DNA of 64,000 nucleotides from Ophioderma brevispina (Eukaryota > Echinodermata > Ophiuroidea > Amphilepidida > Ophiodermatidae): contig JAMKCH010084996.1 of NCBI GenBank assembly GCA_023653785.1, positions 1-64,000 of the forward strand, written 5' to 3'. Below the pieces are notes generated by a model that was given only the letters and a program-made list of their open reading frames with translations, had not been told where the DNA came from and did not search any database. Below, piece after piece: positions 47,086 to 57,027 of this stretch (position 1 is its first letter; each line of letters opens with the position of its first letter). Position numbers and translations under genes: made by a program.

Positions 47086-49285
47086 GCTTTCTCAATGGAT
47101 TCTTTTGAAAGAAGATGATTAAAAGTAAATACACCGCAAAAAGGCTGTTTAAAAGTTTTAAACAATCAAATTGTCAAAATTATAAGCTATGTTTAAAAGC
47201 TTTACATATATAAAACATTTTACCTTTGTATGGATGTGTGTGTGTGAGGAGTATTACTGAGCCAGTGATAAGTTTGATGGTATGAGGAGTAGGCTATATG
47301 ATGCATCAACAGATTGCCTAAACTTGCTTTTTCATTCGCAATTTAGGATGATTTTCACCATAGGCCTATGGGAGTCAGACCTTGTAGATTTGTGTAGTAT
47401 ATCTAAACAAAAAATAGGCCTATTTCTAAAACCTTGAAGATTTTCCCACCTTCCCTCATATAATTATATAAGTGTGCAGCGAGCTGAAAATATACATATA
47501 GATAATCTACCATGTAACAATTATCTTATTTATTTAATTACATTAATTACACGGCTTAAAAGCTATGCATGGGGATGGAATTATCAGAGCCTTAATTTTT
47601 CAAGTCACTGCCTTAACGCCTTCATATCTTATGTACGCATCATCTCACATGCGTGACCAATAAGGTGTGAAGCGCATCTAAGTGTCTTTGTTGTTCTTAT
47701 TCCACACCATAGGAGGTGCTGTAGAGTAATGCATATTTCTTATGACTATGTTGTAATAATGCATGCTTTAAAAGATTAAAATATCTTTCTAAAATACTGC
47801 GCAAAATATTAACTTGCCAGCAAAGTCCGAAGATCATGATTTGAATAATCTCCATTCACTAATGCTCGTCTGCTGATGGCTGCCGGCCACGCGTGTAAAC
47901 ATTGGCATAAGTCATTGCATCCAAGTTGTTTGCTTGGTTTGTTTACCCGTGTCCTTAAATGACATTTGTATGAAAGAACGTCTATCCCGCCCATTTGTAT
48001 ATAACGGACTTAGAATTGATAGATAATCAAATGAAACAACGCATAATGAGATGCTTTTAAGTCGGGCTGATTTAGCCGACGTTTTATGCTGTTAGCCTTT
48101 TGAGGTCAATACTGTTATTGGTTAACGGATCTAACGGGACGACATGTAATCATTTGGGGCCGTTAGATATAACAGTAAATCGGGAGATTCATCCGTTACT
48201 AGGTGAATCTTGAATGCCAAAGGCGGATTAGAAATGATGGAGAGTCACTATGATCGCCGCTGCCGCCACGATTGCTGAACAATCATAAGCTTCAATTCTA
48301 ACACAGAATAATTCAACATTAATTTCTTCCATTCCAATTTAGACAGCCATCACAAATACTTCATTTGTTTACATTATTGAAATGTAGATGTGTATTTGTA
48401 AGGTTAGCTGTGTCAATTTTGAAATGATGCTGGCGTTCAGCAAATTTCCTTTGGGAGGCCAGAGATGGGCAAAAGATGCGACAAGGGCGAGACGACCGTT
48501 TCCCGCAGGCCCCACGTCAGTCAGTTTGCCGCGAGTTAGCTTCGGGCTTTGACTGTTTTTGGCGATGAATTGCCCAGGATGAATTGATTACTTGCTCTGG
48601 GGCATAATTTTCAGCCGATACTTTGGAAACGAATGACATTTTGTGTTTTCTTAATCGATATACTGCATCAACGTAAATACGCATGGAGAGCTCCAATCTG
48701 GGCGAAAACTGCCATTTACTTACCACTCAATGGGCATTTCTCGCTTTCTTCATTTGCCGCACTTGCGCTTGATTGGACACAAGTTTACTTAACCACTTCG
48801 CTATGCCATTTAATGGCTAATATAGTCACATTTTCGTACAATGCTTGTTATGTTCACATGCTGCCAACAAAAATGTTAGCTTGATTTTATATTCCTATTA
48901 TCATAATAATTTGGTTCATATGTGTGACATTAGACTATTTTCCTTTTTGAATCTAAATAAAACGCGCTCTTGCGTCGCTATTGACACCCCGTATCCTTTT
49001 GTGCGTTTAAATTGACTTTTATGCGGTGTTTCAGGATGAATGAGTTGACCAGCCTCAACGTAAATGAAGTTTACTGTGCGTGAGATATCACATAATTAAA
49101 CTTAATTAAAAGCGGTCAAAATTATTTCCCCAATTCTTTTGAACCACTTGAAGGAAAACGAGTATTCTCCTTCAATTCAAAAGGTGGATACCAATGAGGG
49201 CAGGCTTGGGATGCCCCGTGTCTGGATGCAAAAGGCAAGAGTTGGGGAAGAAGTCTTCCATCACTGGTAGTACCATGGCAACGAC
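47086..49285. other. Upstream region of the Meis gene
   Basis: No coding exon recognised. The last few hundred bases before the Meis ATG probably hold promoter and 5'UTR sequence. A transcription start cannot be fixed because no clear TATA box or initiator stands out. Frames at 48517-48884 and 49122-49400 have no recognisable domain. Confidence 0.45.
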
Positions 49286-49289
49286 TAAG

Positions 49290-49299
49290 TGATTGACAG
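49290..49299 (+). promoter_or_regulatory. PBX-MEIS composite binding site TGATTGACAG
   Basis: The decamer TGATTGACAG is the established optimal site for PBX-MEIS/PREP heterodimers (PBX half TGAT, MEIS half TGACAG). It lies 297 bp upstream of the Meis start codon, in probable promoter or 5'UTR sequence. Its position suggests autoregulation by Meis protein; that is inference. A 10-bp match can occur by chance in a window this size, but its location makes it notable. Confidence 0.55.
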
Positions 49300-49595
49300 G
49301 TGTAAGCCCCAGCCCTTGGTCCACGTTCCCATTTGCAACACACGTTGAACGCACCCTCAATCAAAATCCGGTAGAAAACTGGCAACCCTGTCGATCGCAT
49401 TTTGTGACGGCTGATGTGTTATGTCGCGTGCGTGTGACATATTTCGTTCAAGTTTATCAACCAAAACAACTCGTTCATATCTTCTAAACTGACACCGCAA
49501 ATAAAGAGATCTGTCTTTCAAATACTGTGGAATCATAATAGATGATCGAAGAGGTTTAGGACGCGAGAGTTGGAGCGAAAACTCAACCATCATCA

Positions 49596-49607
49596 ATGGC
49601 GCAAAGG
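49596..49607 (+). CDS. Meis: Meis/homothorax homeobox gene, coding exon 1
   Basis: ATG GCG CAA AGG (MAQR) is followed directly by a GTAAGA splice donor at 49608. MAQR is the invariant N-terminus of Meis-family proteins, and the family places an intron exactly here, in phase 0. The encoded protein is a TALE-homeodomain transcription factor that binds TGACAG and partners PBX/Exd and Hox proteins in the nucleus. Upstream 5'UTR extent is not determinable. The intron to exon 2 is 224 bp. Confidence 0.9.
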
Positions 49608-49831
49608 GTAAGATTAAAGACAGGAGAGATGTAAGATTTTGACATGTCGCGATCTGCTGGGCAATCGTACCGAGTGGTATTCTTGCATGTTCATCAAGCC
49701 TGCATTCTCTTCTTGTTAACTTCTTCCAAAGCGGAGCACGATTTGGTCATAAATTTTACTGCTTTTTATTTTGCTTTTAACGTTAGAATTATGCATGTGA
49801 TTTTGACTAGAGCATATTTTATTTTTTACAG

Positions 49832-50070
49832 TACGATGATGGTTTACCCCACTACGGCGGTATGGAATCTACTTCGATGTACGAGGCGGCTGCACCTCGG
49901 TCCGCCGTGCATTATTCCCAGGCTTACGGCCAGCCCAGTGTACCGCAACTGAACCACGCACCAACTGTGGGACACCCACAATTTTATGCGGGACATACAC
50001 CCAATGTAATGACTCCAGTATCCAGCGGCGTCACAGATATACATAAAAGGGACAAAGACGCAATTTATGG
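49832..50070 (+). CDS. Meis: Meis/homothorax homeobox gene, coding exon 2
   Basis: The acceptor TTTTTTACAG ends at 49831; the donor GTAGGT starts at 50071. The exon is 239 bp and leaves phase 2. It encodes YDDGLPHYGGMESTSMYEAA, a Ser/Pro/His/Gln-rich middle (LNHAPTVGHPQFYAGHTPN), and ends KRDKDAIYG. Family members have YDDLPHYGGMDG at the start and LKRDKDAIYG at the end, so both borders are diagnostic. This copy has an extra Gly in YDDGLPHY. The middle is poorly conserved across phyla. The exon precedes the PBX-interacting MEIS domain. Confidence 0.97.
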
Positions 50071-51179
50071 GTAGGTATAGTCTGTCAATAATTATGGTCT
50101 AAAGACCCGTCTCAAGACCAATTTATAATTAGGCTGAGTTGATACATACATGTCTGCCACACAGCGGACTGGCCAAGCTTTCCATCACCCTCCACTCGGG
50201 GTTCAGTTTCAGCAACACGCATTTTTCGTCCATGATTTCATCAAGGTTTGCCGCGACATGTGTGTCATAGTTCACATTTCATATGAACAATGTCCCCGTG
50301 CTATGGAACGCTACAATTTAGTTCCATTTTCTTCAAGTGCTATTGCTTTAAAGGTTATCAAAAATGAAATGGAGTTTTTCTCCATTATGATATGAATTCA
50401 TGCTAGCTCAATATGTGTAGTAGTACATTTACAACTCATTTACACTGGGGCAGGGGAATATTTTATTTAGAAAAAAAAGTGTCCAAATCAAAATGAAAAT
50501 ATAATTTGCAAGGTAAAAAAAGAACAGGTGACTGAGATGTAATTTGTGTTCATATTTACTAAACACCACCCAAAATGTCATGATGACAATTCATGATAGG
50601 GAAAATTGACAACTCATGATTCTAATTGCCTTTGAGAAATGGTTTATTTCCAAAATTTAAGTTCCATTATTTAATATAAAATTAAAATTGCTAACTACCC
50701 CACAAAAAAATCATGTCAAATATTATGAATGGGGGGGGGGGCAGCACTCTACTTTTTATCCCCATGGCTTGAAAAGCAGAGGGGGATATTGGGAGGGTGC
50801 GAATGTCTGTGTCTGTGTGTTCCAGATTGGTTAGGTTTTTGGTTTTCAGGGCTTGTTCCAGACTTGGGGTTTAGGTGCAGTAGGGGTTCCTCATAGGAAG
50901 GAGAGAGCTGCCGACGCTGTGGTTGAGATAAGGCGGCTACTGTAACCGTGTTTTGAAAATTATAAATATTCGTTACGGTCATCCACGCACGCGTACGCGC
51001 ATGCGCCGTAACCTGTTGGCCTGGAAACTGTACATCGTTCTATGCAAATGCTGAATATATGAATAAATTGGCACGCCACGCTATGGAAATGAGGGAATAA
51101 TGAATAAATTGGTACACCATGCTATGGAAATAAGTACGCACTGCGGGAAAAGATGGTTACGGCTTTTGAGCTGGCGTTC

Positions 51180-51480
51180 GCTATCTAGTGTTATAAATAG
51201 AAATCTGTGGGGTTCCTTCATATGTGGATGATGTCAAAGGTCATAGACCAAGGTCAAAGGTCATCTGAGGTCATGTTGTATGTGTGTTCCAGTTTGGTTA
51301 GGTTGCCGTTTTTCAGGTCGTCTTCGAAAGGTTTAAATCTGATTTAAACCAGACTTGGGGTTAAGCCTGTGCAATAGGGGTTCCTTCATATGTGGATGAT
51401 GTCAAAGGTCATGGAACAAGGTCAAAGATCATCTGAGGTCATGTTCCAAGCTGCCATCTTGCCAGAGGAATGATGCAAGT
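51180..51480 (+). repeat. Interspersed repeat carrying DR1-type motifs
   Basis: Contains two internal copies of GGGGTTCCTTCATATGTGGA followed by TGATGTCAAAGGTCAT, and TGTGTTCCAGTTTGGTTAGG. A perfect AGGTCA-A-AGGTCA (DR1) is at 51251-51263, and a one-mismatch version AGGTCAAAGATCA at 51419-51431. Related copies are at about 50750-50910 and 53590-53850; similar TCAAAGGTCA phrases are in the insertion at 21251-21711. Confidence 0.75.
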
Positions 51481-51628
51481 TTACTTTTTTGGGGGAATTG
51501 CTTTTTGCAAGTTTACTTTTTTGGGGGAATTGCTTTTGTCTCTTATGGGCTTGGGAACTGAAATTGCAAGAAATTCAGGCCTCCCCAAATGCACCCCTAA
51601 GAACTGAATTATGCTTCAACTGAGACCC

Positions 51629-51954
51629 TTAAGGCACTATCAGTGATCCACCAAAGAGAATCAAAATATTCAACTTAACGAAGTTAGTCTAAAAGTGAAG
51701 GATAAGTCTGTAGAATTTGCATAAGTTTTTTCCCCCCAATGTAAAGTGTCAAAAAAGGAAGAAAGAGCACTGTTTGAACATTTTAATCTTCATTCAATTA
51801 CATAAATTGTAGAAAGTGTCCGTACGGCGAGTAATGACTAAAAGATCCAAGTTGCCTAGTTATTAGGTTGCTTTCAGTCATATAATTTGCATGGTATGTT
51901 AGGATAGCTATACTTGATTTTCTGAAGTTTGGCAAATCACCGATAGTGCTTTAA
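51629..51954. mobile_element. TTAA-flanked MITE, same family as 17899-18253
   Basis: The left end TTAAGGCACTATCAGTGATC and right end ATCACCGATAGTGCTTTAA are inverted and bordered by TTAA. The interior shares GTGTCCGTACGG-type and TAGTTATTAGGTTGCTT phrases with the 17.9-kb copy, in inverted orientation. It is 326 bp, non-coding. Confidence 0.85.
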
Positions 51955-52740
51955 GAACTGCTGGAGAAGTGTGAAGGGGGGGGGGGGGGTCTCAAGGGCT
52001 GCACAAGGAATGACCTCAGTTGTAATGAATGTTGAAAATGAGACCAAATGTCATTGTAGGTCAAATAATGATCATGAGGAAGAATGTAGGACTATTTAGG
52101 GTGAGGTTAAAGGTCATTCTGAGGTCAAAGGGCCAATTGAGAAAAAGATATTTTTCCTCACAGAACAACTGACCATCATGGGGAGAGTAGCTTTGGTTGA
52201 ATAAATCAATTGATTGAATTGAACAAAAAAACAATGCAAAACCTGGGGAACAAAAAAAAATTAAACAATTTCTCATAGGCTATAGGTCATGCTGTTCAAA
52301 GGTTTTCTTGGGGGCATTTTTAGACTTAAGTTTTTGAATGCTTCTGAATACATCTCTCTCAAATGTATTCATGAGTTTAGATGAATATCCTTGTTGATAC
52401 CATAGCATGAAGAGCTAACTATAACAGATCATCAAAATGACTTTCTGCAAAAACATTGTCAGGACCACGCCATCTTGAAATGACTTGCACACCTATAGCC
52501 GGAAGTGGACATCCGGGCATTTGGCTAAAATATGCTTGCAACAATGTGGGCGTAAAACAAATCATTTGATACGCGATGAAAGCGTAGTGTCTCGCCATGT
52601 GCAGTGATCGTCTTTTTGATTTTGCGCAGTTTGTTTTCACCGCGATCACTTGGATGCCCTGGCTTTTTCCTGGTTTTGTTTTCTCCGCGGTGAAGCGATT
52701 TGACGTAGTCCGCTCGCCGGCTATATGGATACATGTTAGT

Positions 52741-53044
52741 CAGTGGCGTACCGACCGGGGGGCGGGGGGGGCAAGTTGCCCCCTCTGGCTCAAAAAAGCG
52801 GGACGATATGGACCCAATATGCATTTTCTTCCCTCTTTTTGGGGGAATGTTGACTTTTTTTTTTTTTTTTTTTTTTTTTAAAATTAAAGTAAATTCGGCT
52901 ATTTTTTCACCTCTACGCACGCATTTTAGCCATTTCACACTTAATTGAGGCAAATCACCGGGACGACTTACGAATTTTGCCCCCTCTGGTGGGACGTCTT
53001 TGAAATTTTGCCCCCTCTGGATCGACTGCCTCGGTACGCCACTG
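52741..53044. mobile_element. MITE with CAGTGGCGTACC ends
   Basis: Starts CAGTGGCGTACCGACCGGGG and ends CTCGGTACGCCACTG, giving inverted termini of about 15 bp. The interior has CCCCCTCTGG repeats and a 19-bp T run. CAGTGGCG-type termini are seen in hAT-like MITEs, but no clear 8-bp TSD is visible. A degraded copy of its right half is at about 57640-57790. The 190-codon minus-strand frame 52525-53097 spans it and is an artefact. Confidence 0.75.
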
Positions 53045-53411
53045 ATATTATGCTCGCTTATGAAATGATGGTGAGATAAAAGGTAACTTAAGGTCATTGG
53101 AGGTTAAACTTGAGGCTATGGAATTCTCAACAAAAAGTGTTCCATCCCCTCAAAAGCCAACTTCTCTAGCTTTGTTGGATTCAAATGAAACTCGGATGCC
53201 ATCTTGGATTGGTGACTGAAGGAGAGGGTATATGAATTTAGTATTCTGGCACCACATCATTCAACATGCAGTTTATTCCATTGAGGCTGCCGAATTCATA
53301 GGGTGGTGGCGTTACTGGCGTAATAAAAAATCTTTATGAGGAGAGTTAGTTTGTATAAAAGTGAACGTCAAAGGTTCATTTGAGGTCTTTAGATGTTAAA
53401 CTTGAGGTCAT

Positions 53412-53559
53412 TATACTCTGGCTCATAATTTCTTGGACAGTTTAGAATGTACGCACGCTTTCCCGCCAAAACGGCTACCACCATAGTGTGCACGTAGACG
53501 CGTCCGCAACGATCAACGCCCGCGTTTGTTATGGCCAAGAAATTATGGCCCAGAGTATA
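53412..53559. mobile_element. 148-bp MITE with TATACTCTGG termini
   Basis: The left end TATACTCTGGCTCATAATTT and right end AAATTATGGCCCAGAGTATA are inverted over about 25 bp. An older copy with the same left end (GTACTCTGGCTCATTAATTT) and a matching right end (GGTCCAAGATGTATTGTACT) is at about 56152-56298. Confidence 0.8.
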
Positions 53560-53589
53560 GCTCTGGTTAGTTCGCTTGAATTCTCAGCA

Positions 53590-53850
53590 AAAGCATAAGG
53601 GGATTTTGCAATAGTGTGCATGTCTGTAACATCTGTAAATGTTTGTGTTCCAGTTTGGTTAGGTTTTCGTTTTTCACATCTCCTTCGAAAAGTTTAAGTC
53701 TGATTTTTACCACCGGACTCGGGGTTAAGGTGCAATAGGGGTTCCTTCATGTGTGGATGATGTCAAAGGTCATCTGGCTCAGTTCCAGACTGCCATCTTG
53801 CAGAGGGATGTCGCAAGTGTACTTGCAGTATTTTTCTAATTCCTGGGTGT
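53590..53850 (+). repeat. Second copy of the GGTTAGGT / GTCAAAGGTCAT family
   Basis: Matches 51280-51480: GTTCCAGTTTGGTTAGGTTT, CTCCTTCGAAAAGTTTAA, GGGGTTAAGGTGCAATAGGG, TTCCTTCATGTGTGGATGAT, GACTGCCATCTTGCAGAGGG, in the same order and orientation as the first copy. Confidence 0.8.
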
Positions 53851-56151
53851 GATTTGCAAGACAGTGAGTATTTGAGGCAAACTTTTTCACCTTTCCAATA
53901 AATCAGAGAAACAAAAAAGTGAACTATAAATAAAATTTAAATTATTACTAAAAAATAGGCTATACAAGGAAACTGTCACTGACTTGTTTCAAGCGTTACG
54001 TATTTAAAGTATTTGGTCTTTGAAAAATGGACCTGTTTTTATATATATTTGTAAAAAAGAATGTAGCCATTTTAGTTTGAATTATGGGACTTGTTGTGAC
54101 TTTTAAATAAGCAAATATAATGGAATACCATGGAGAGACATTTGCAATGAACACAACCATCTATGTTACCTATTGAATGTTTATGCCAATTACTTCCCTA
54201 ATGTTTTCTTTTTTAGAACAATAACTTACATAATTTGGACAATGTCCATGTAGGATTAATTGATTCGTGCAGCACAATACTGGTAAAAGATAAATGCCCA
54301 TGGCGAGTGAATATGTTGTCTCAATGTTTACCAATTATGTTTCACAAAAACACTGAGAATCGGAGATGTCTTCTCAATGGAACCTTCAGAGGAGGGAGAT
54401 AAAATGGCTTTGCAAAGTACATAGTAAACAAACATGAGCGATTCTTGGCGAAACCTAAGGCCAAGAGTACGGTCAGGAAGTAGTAAAAGATAGGTTCAAT
54501 GCGAAAGACAGGGCAAATGTTCCAGATGGTAGCTTGGGTCAGCCAACGTAAGCAATGGCTGCTACCACAGTAACTAAGACATTCAACTCGTGTAGGTATC
54601 TATCATGATGTAGGCTAGGGGTCCCCAAAATTTTTGACATAAAGCAAGAACATGCAAAATTGTGGGATTTTTTTTTTCTAATTGTATTTTGGGGCCCACT
54701 TTGTCGATCACTAAGAAAAACCTCAATAATTGTGAGACAAAAAATGGCTCAATATGATTTTTATTTTTAAAAAACATGCACATCTTTTGAGCAGTACCTT
54801 GTTTGAGAAGAATCTTTATATTGCCTTGTGCAGATTCTTGGCTTTGTGGGGAAAAATAAATATATATCAGCCATCAAACCTCCATACCTTCTGGATTTTA
54901 ATTAATATATTCAGTGTGTCATTAATCACTAGATGTAATTTGCAGTGTCCAAGGTAATTTTTAAAACTTAATTGTTTACACATTGTGGGGATACAGCTAT
55001 AATAGAAGTTGTATAGTACAGTATGTTAACGTTCACCTATTATGAGGCTCTATCAGGATACATAGTTGTTTACATTTGCGTTTTATTCTTTTGTAGTGGA
55101 GTGGCTCAACGACCAAATAAATATTGAAGTGCTGGTTTGTGCCCATTGTGAACATTTACACACATGAATACATCATGGAGTAGACTTCTGAAAATAAAAG
55201 AAGAAAGGTGCAGAAAGTCAAAAATAAATATGTTACTAGCTAGCTAGTTAAATCAAACACACTTTGCATTTTTAAGAACAATAAGTGATGTCAAGATAGA
55301 TTTGTTTATTATGTACCATAGCAGGAAACAGCAAGCGTTGGTTTGGATAGCACCAGGCACTATGTTAGTAAGAGTAGTGTACATTTCTCAAGGTTTATCA
55401 TAGCAGGGTCCAATGACATCTCTAGGAAAACATACTTCAGGATGAGTGATGTAATGCCAGGTTTGTTCTTTAGTTACAAGGAAAAAAATATAAGGATCAC
55501 CTATTAAAATGTGGTTAGTGCTCTGTGCTTAGTCTAAAAGTCTCAGGATTTTATGTAAGGAATACATGTTGGGAATTGAAACAGGCAGGGGTTATAGACA
55601 AAAGTAATGATAATTAAAAGCATGGACAGAATCAGGGGTGGATTTAGGGAAGAGGGCCCTGGAAGGGAAAGATATTCGGAGGCCCAATGATTGGTGATTC
55701 ATGGTCAAGAGGCCCACTTAATGGGAGATTAGTAGAGGTTAATCTCCATTGCTGAAAATTTTGAGAGGATTAGTTAGCATTGAGAGTATCTGCCTTTAAA
55801 GGGTGTCTGGATTGCCAGTCGTACCAACTCAGGAAAATTTCAAGAGCAGGGGGTCTGTACGCAACTACCAACCTTACCAACCAGGCCACATAATCCGTCT
55901 GGAAAACAATTGCAAAAATTGGGAGAGAGAGAACATATAGAAATTTCAAACAGATTGGAGTTTCAAAACTGTTGTTATACAAGTAGTGTAAAAAGTTGTA
56001 AAAATCTTACCCCAACTTGGGTTGAATACATTTAACTTTAATTAGTTATTGTGCACCATTTGTATTTAAGCAATCCAAAAGTTTATTTTCCCTTGAACAT
56101 GAATGGAAAGTTGAATAAAAAACTGACAGGTACTATCAGTTGAATTTCTGT

Positions 56152-56298
56152 ACTCTGGCTCATTAATTTACTTGGGACATGTTGGAGTGTGCCCGCTTCC
56201 CAAAAAACAACGCACCAATAGATGACGTTACTAGGTGTTAATGCAAACAAGAGATATGTGCCGTATTTAAGGTCCAAGATGTATTGTACTGGAGTATA
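56152..56298. mobile_element. Older copy of the TATACTCTGG MITE
   Basis: About 147 bp, the same length as 53412-53559, with diverged inverted ends (GTACTCTGGCTCATTAATTT / ATGTATTGTACTGGAGTATA). It lies in Meis intron 2. Confidence 0.6.
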
Positions 56299-56875
56299 AT
56301 CATGATCATGGTATAACTAGTACTTTTTTCTCATGATCTTTCTACTGATGGAAAAATGGACACTGAAGGTTTTCATTTTCAAAGGTTCTTGCCTCTTGGT
56401 ATGCCCTGCTATGATGGTTTTTTGCTCAATCTGCTTAAACCCATGATTGTAACAAGTTAAGCAACTTTCAAACATGGGCGATGATGGGCCTAACTAATAT
56501 TGCGCGGAAATTTATTGTGCATTACCAAAAGACTCCATAAAAGTGGTGAAAATTACAACCCTCAGTAACTTGGAAATCAGAACACTTGGTCCCAGAAACA
56601 CTTATTTTAGAGTCCTGGCAATAAACTTATTGAAACTAGTAAAATTACTGAGTGTCTTAACCAAATCATGGTCCTCGCAAGGATCTCATTTGTCACAAAG
56701 ATTTTAGTGGGATCCTATACCAAATTTAATGAGCATATTGCAATGTTCATGCAATTGATGTCACCACACAACTTTTTGAGATGCTTGGGCAATACAGTTT
56801 GCACCATACAATGTATTCAGGCAAATTATATCACTTTAAATTTGCTCCACTTTAATTTATTTTCAGTCTTTGCAG

Positions 56876-57027
56876 CACCCCATTATTTCCCTTGGTGGCA
56901 TTAATTTTTTGAGGAAGTGTGTGTGATTAGACACCATGTAACACCCAGAGAAAACTGGCCGTAAGCTGGTGGAGATGTATGTTCATCAGAGTCATTTACT
57001 GAAGAAAACGCTGTCTTTGCAAAACAG
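56876..57027 (+). CDS. Meis: Meis/homothorax homeobox gene, coding exon 3, frame broken by small insertions
   Basis: The acceptor TCTTTGCAG ends at 56875; the donor GTAAGC starts at 57028. The 3' part reads cleanly as AGGDVCSSESFTEENAVFAK plus Q, the family sequence leading into the MEIS domain. The 5' part shows the family pattern (HP.FPL.ALIF, EKC, TPRE, G.V) only if single extra bases are skipped, mostly next to homopolymers. Read straight it has in-frame stops. At 152 bp it is about 10 bp longer than the family exon. Low substitution with excess insertions suggests read error rather than pseudogenisation. Confidence 0.88.

Larger units (their letters stand above)
50071..56875 (+). other. 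Meis intron 2 (~6.8 kb)
   Basis: Packed with repeats: several copies of a family carrying GTGTTCCAGTTTGGTTAGGT and GTCAAAGGTCAT (about 50750-50910, 51180-51480, 53590-53850), TTAA and TIR MITEs, and short duplications such as GAATAAATTGGCACGCCACG / GAATAAATTGGTACACCATG (about 51060-51130). An NRF1-like palindrome GCGCATGCGC is at 50997-51006. No additional exon was recognised. The frame 50150-50395 has no family resemblance. Confidence 0.7.

Noticed and set aside
50150..50395. Possible extra Meis exon just after exon 2
   Set aside because: The frame has no similarity to the family. The true exon 3 is recognisable at 56876-57027.
52525..53097. 190-codon minus-strand frame
   Set aside because: It crosses the CAGTGGCGTACC MITE and reads its T run as a Lys tract. 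There is no domain, and it lies inside a Meis intron.
56876..57027. Meis as a pseudogene
   Set aside because: Exons 1, 2, 4 and 5 are intact with proper splice sites and phases. Only exon 3 has insertions, which fit sequencing error better than gene decay.
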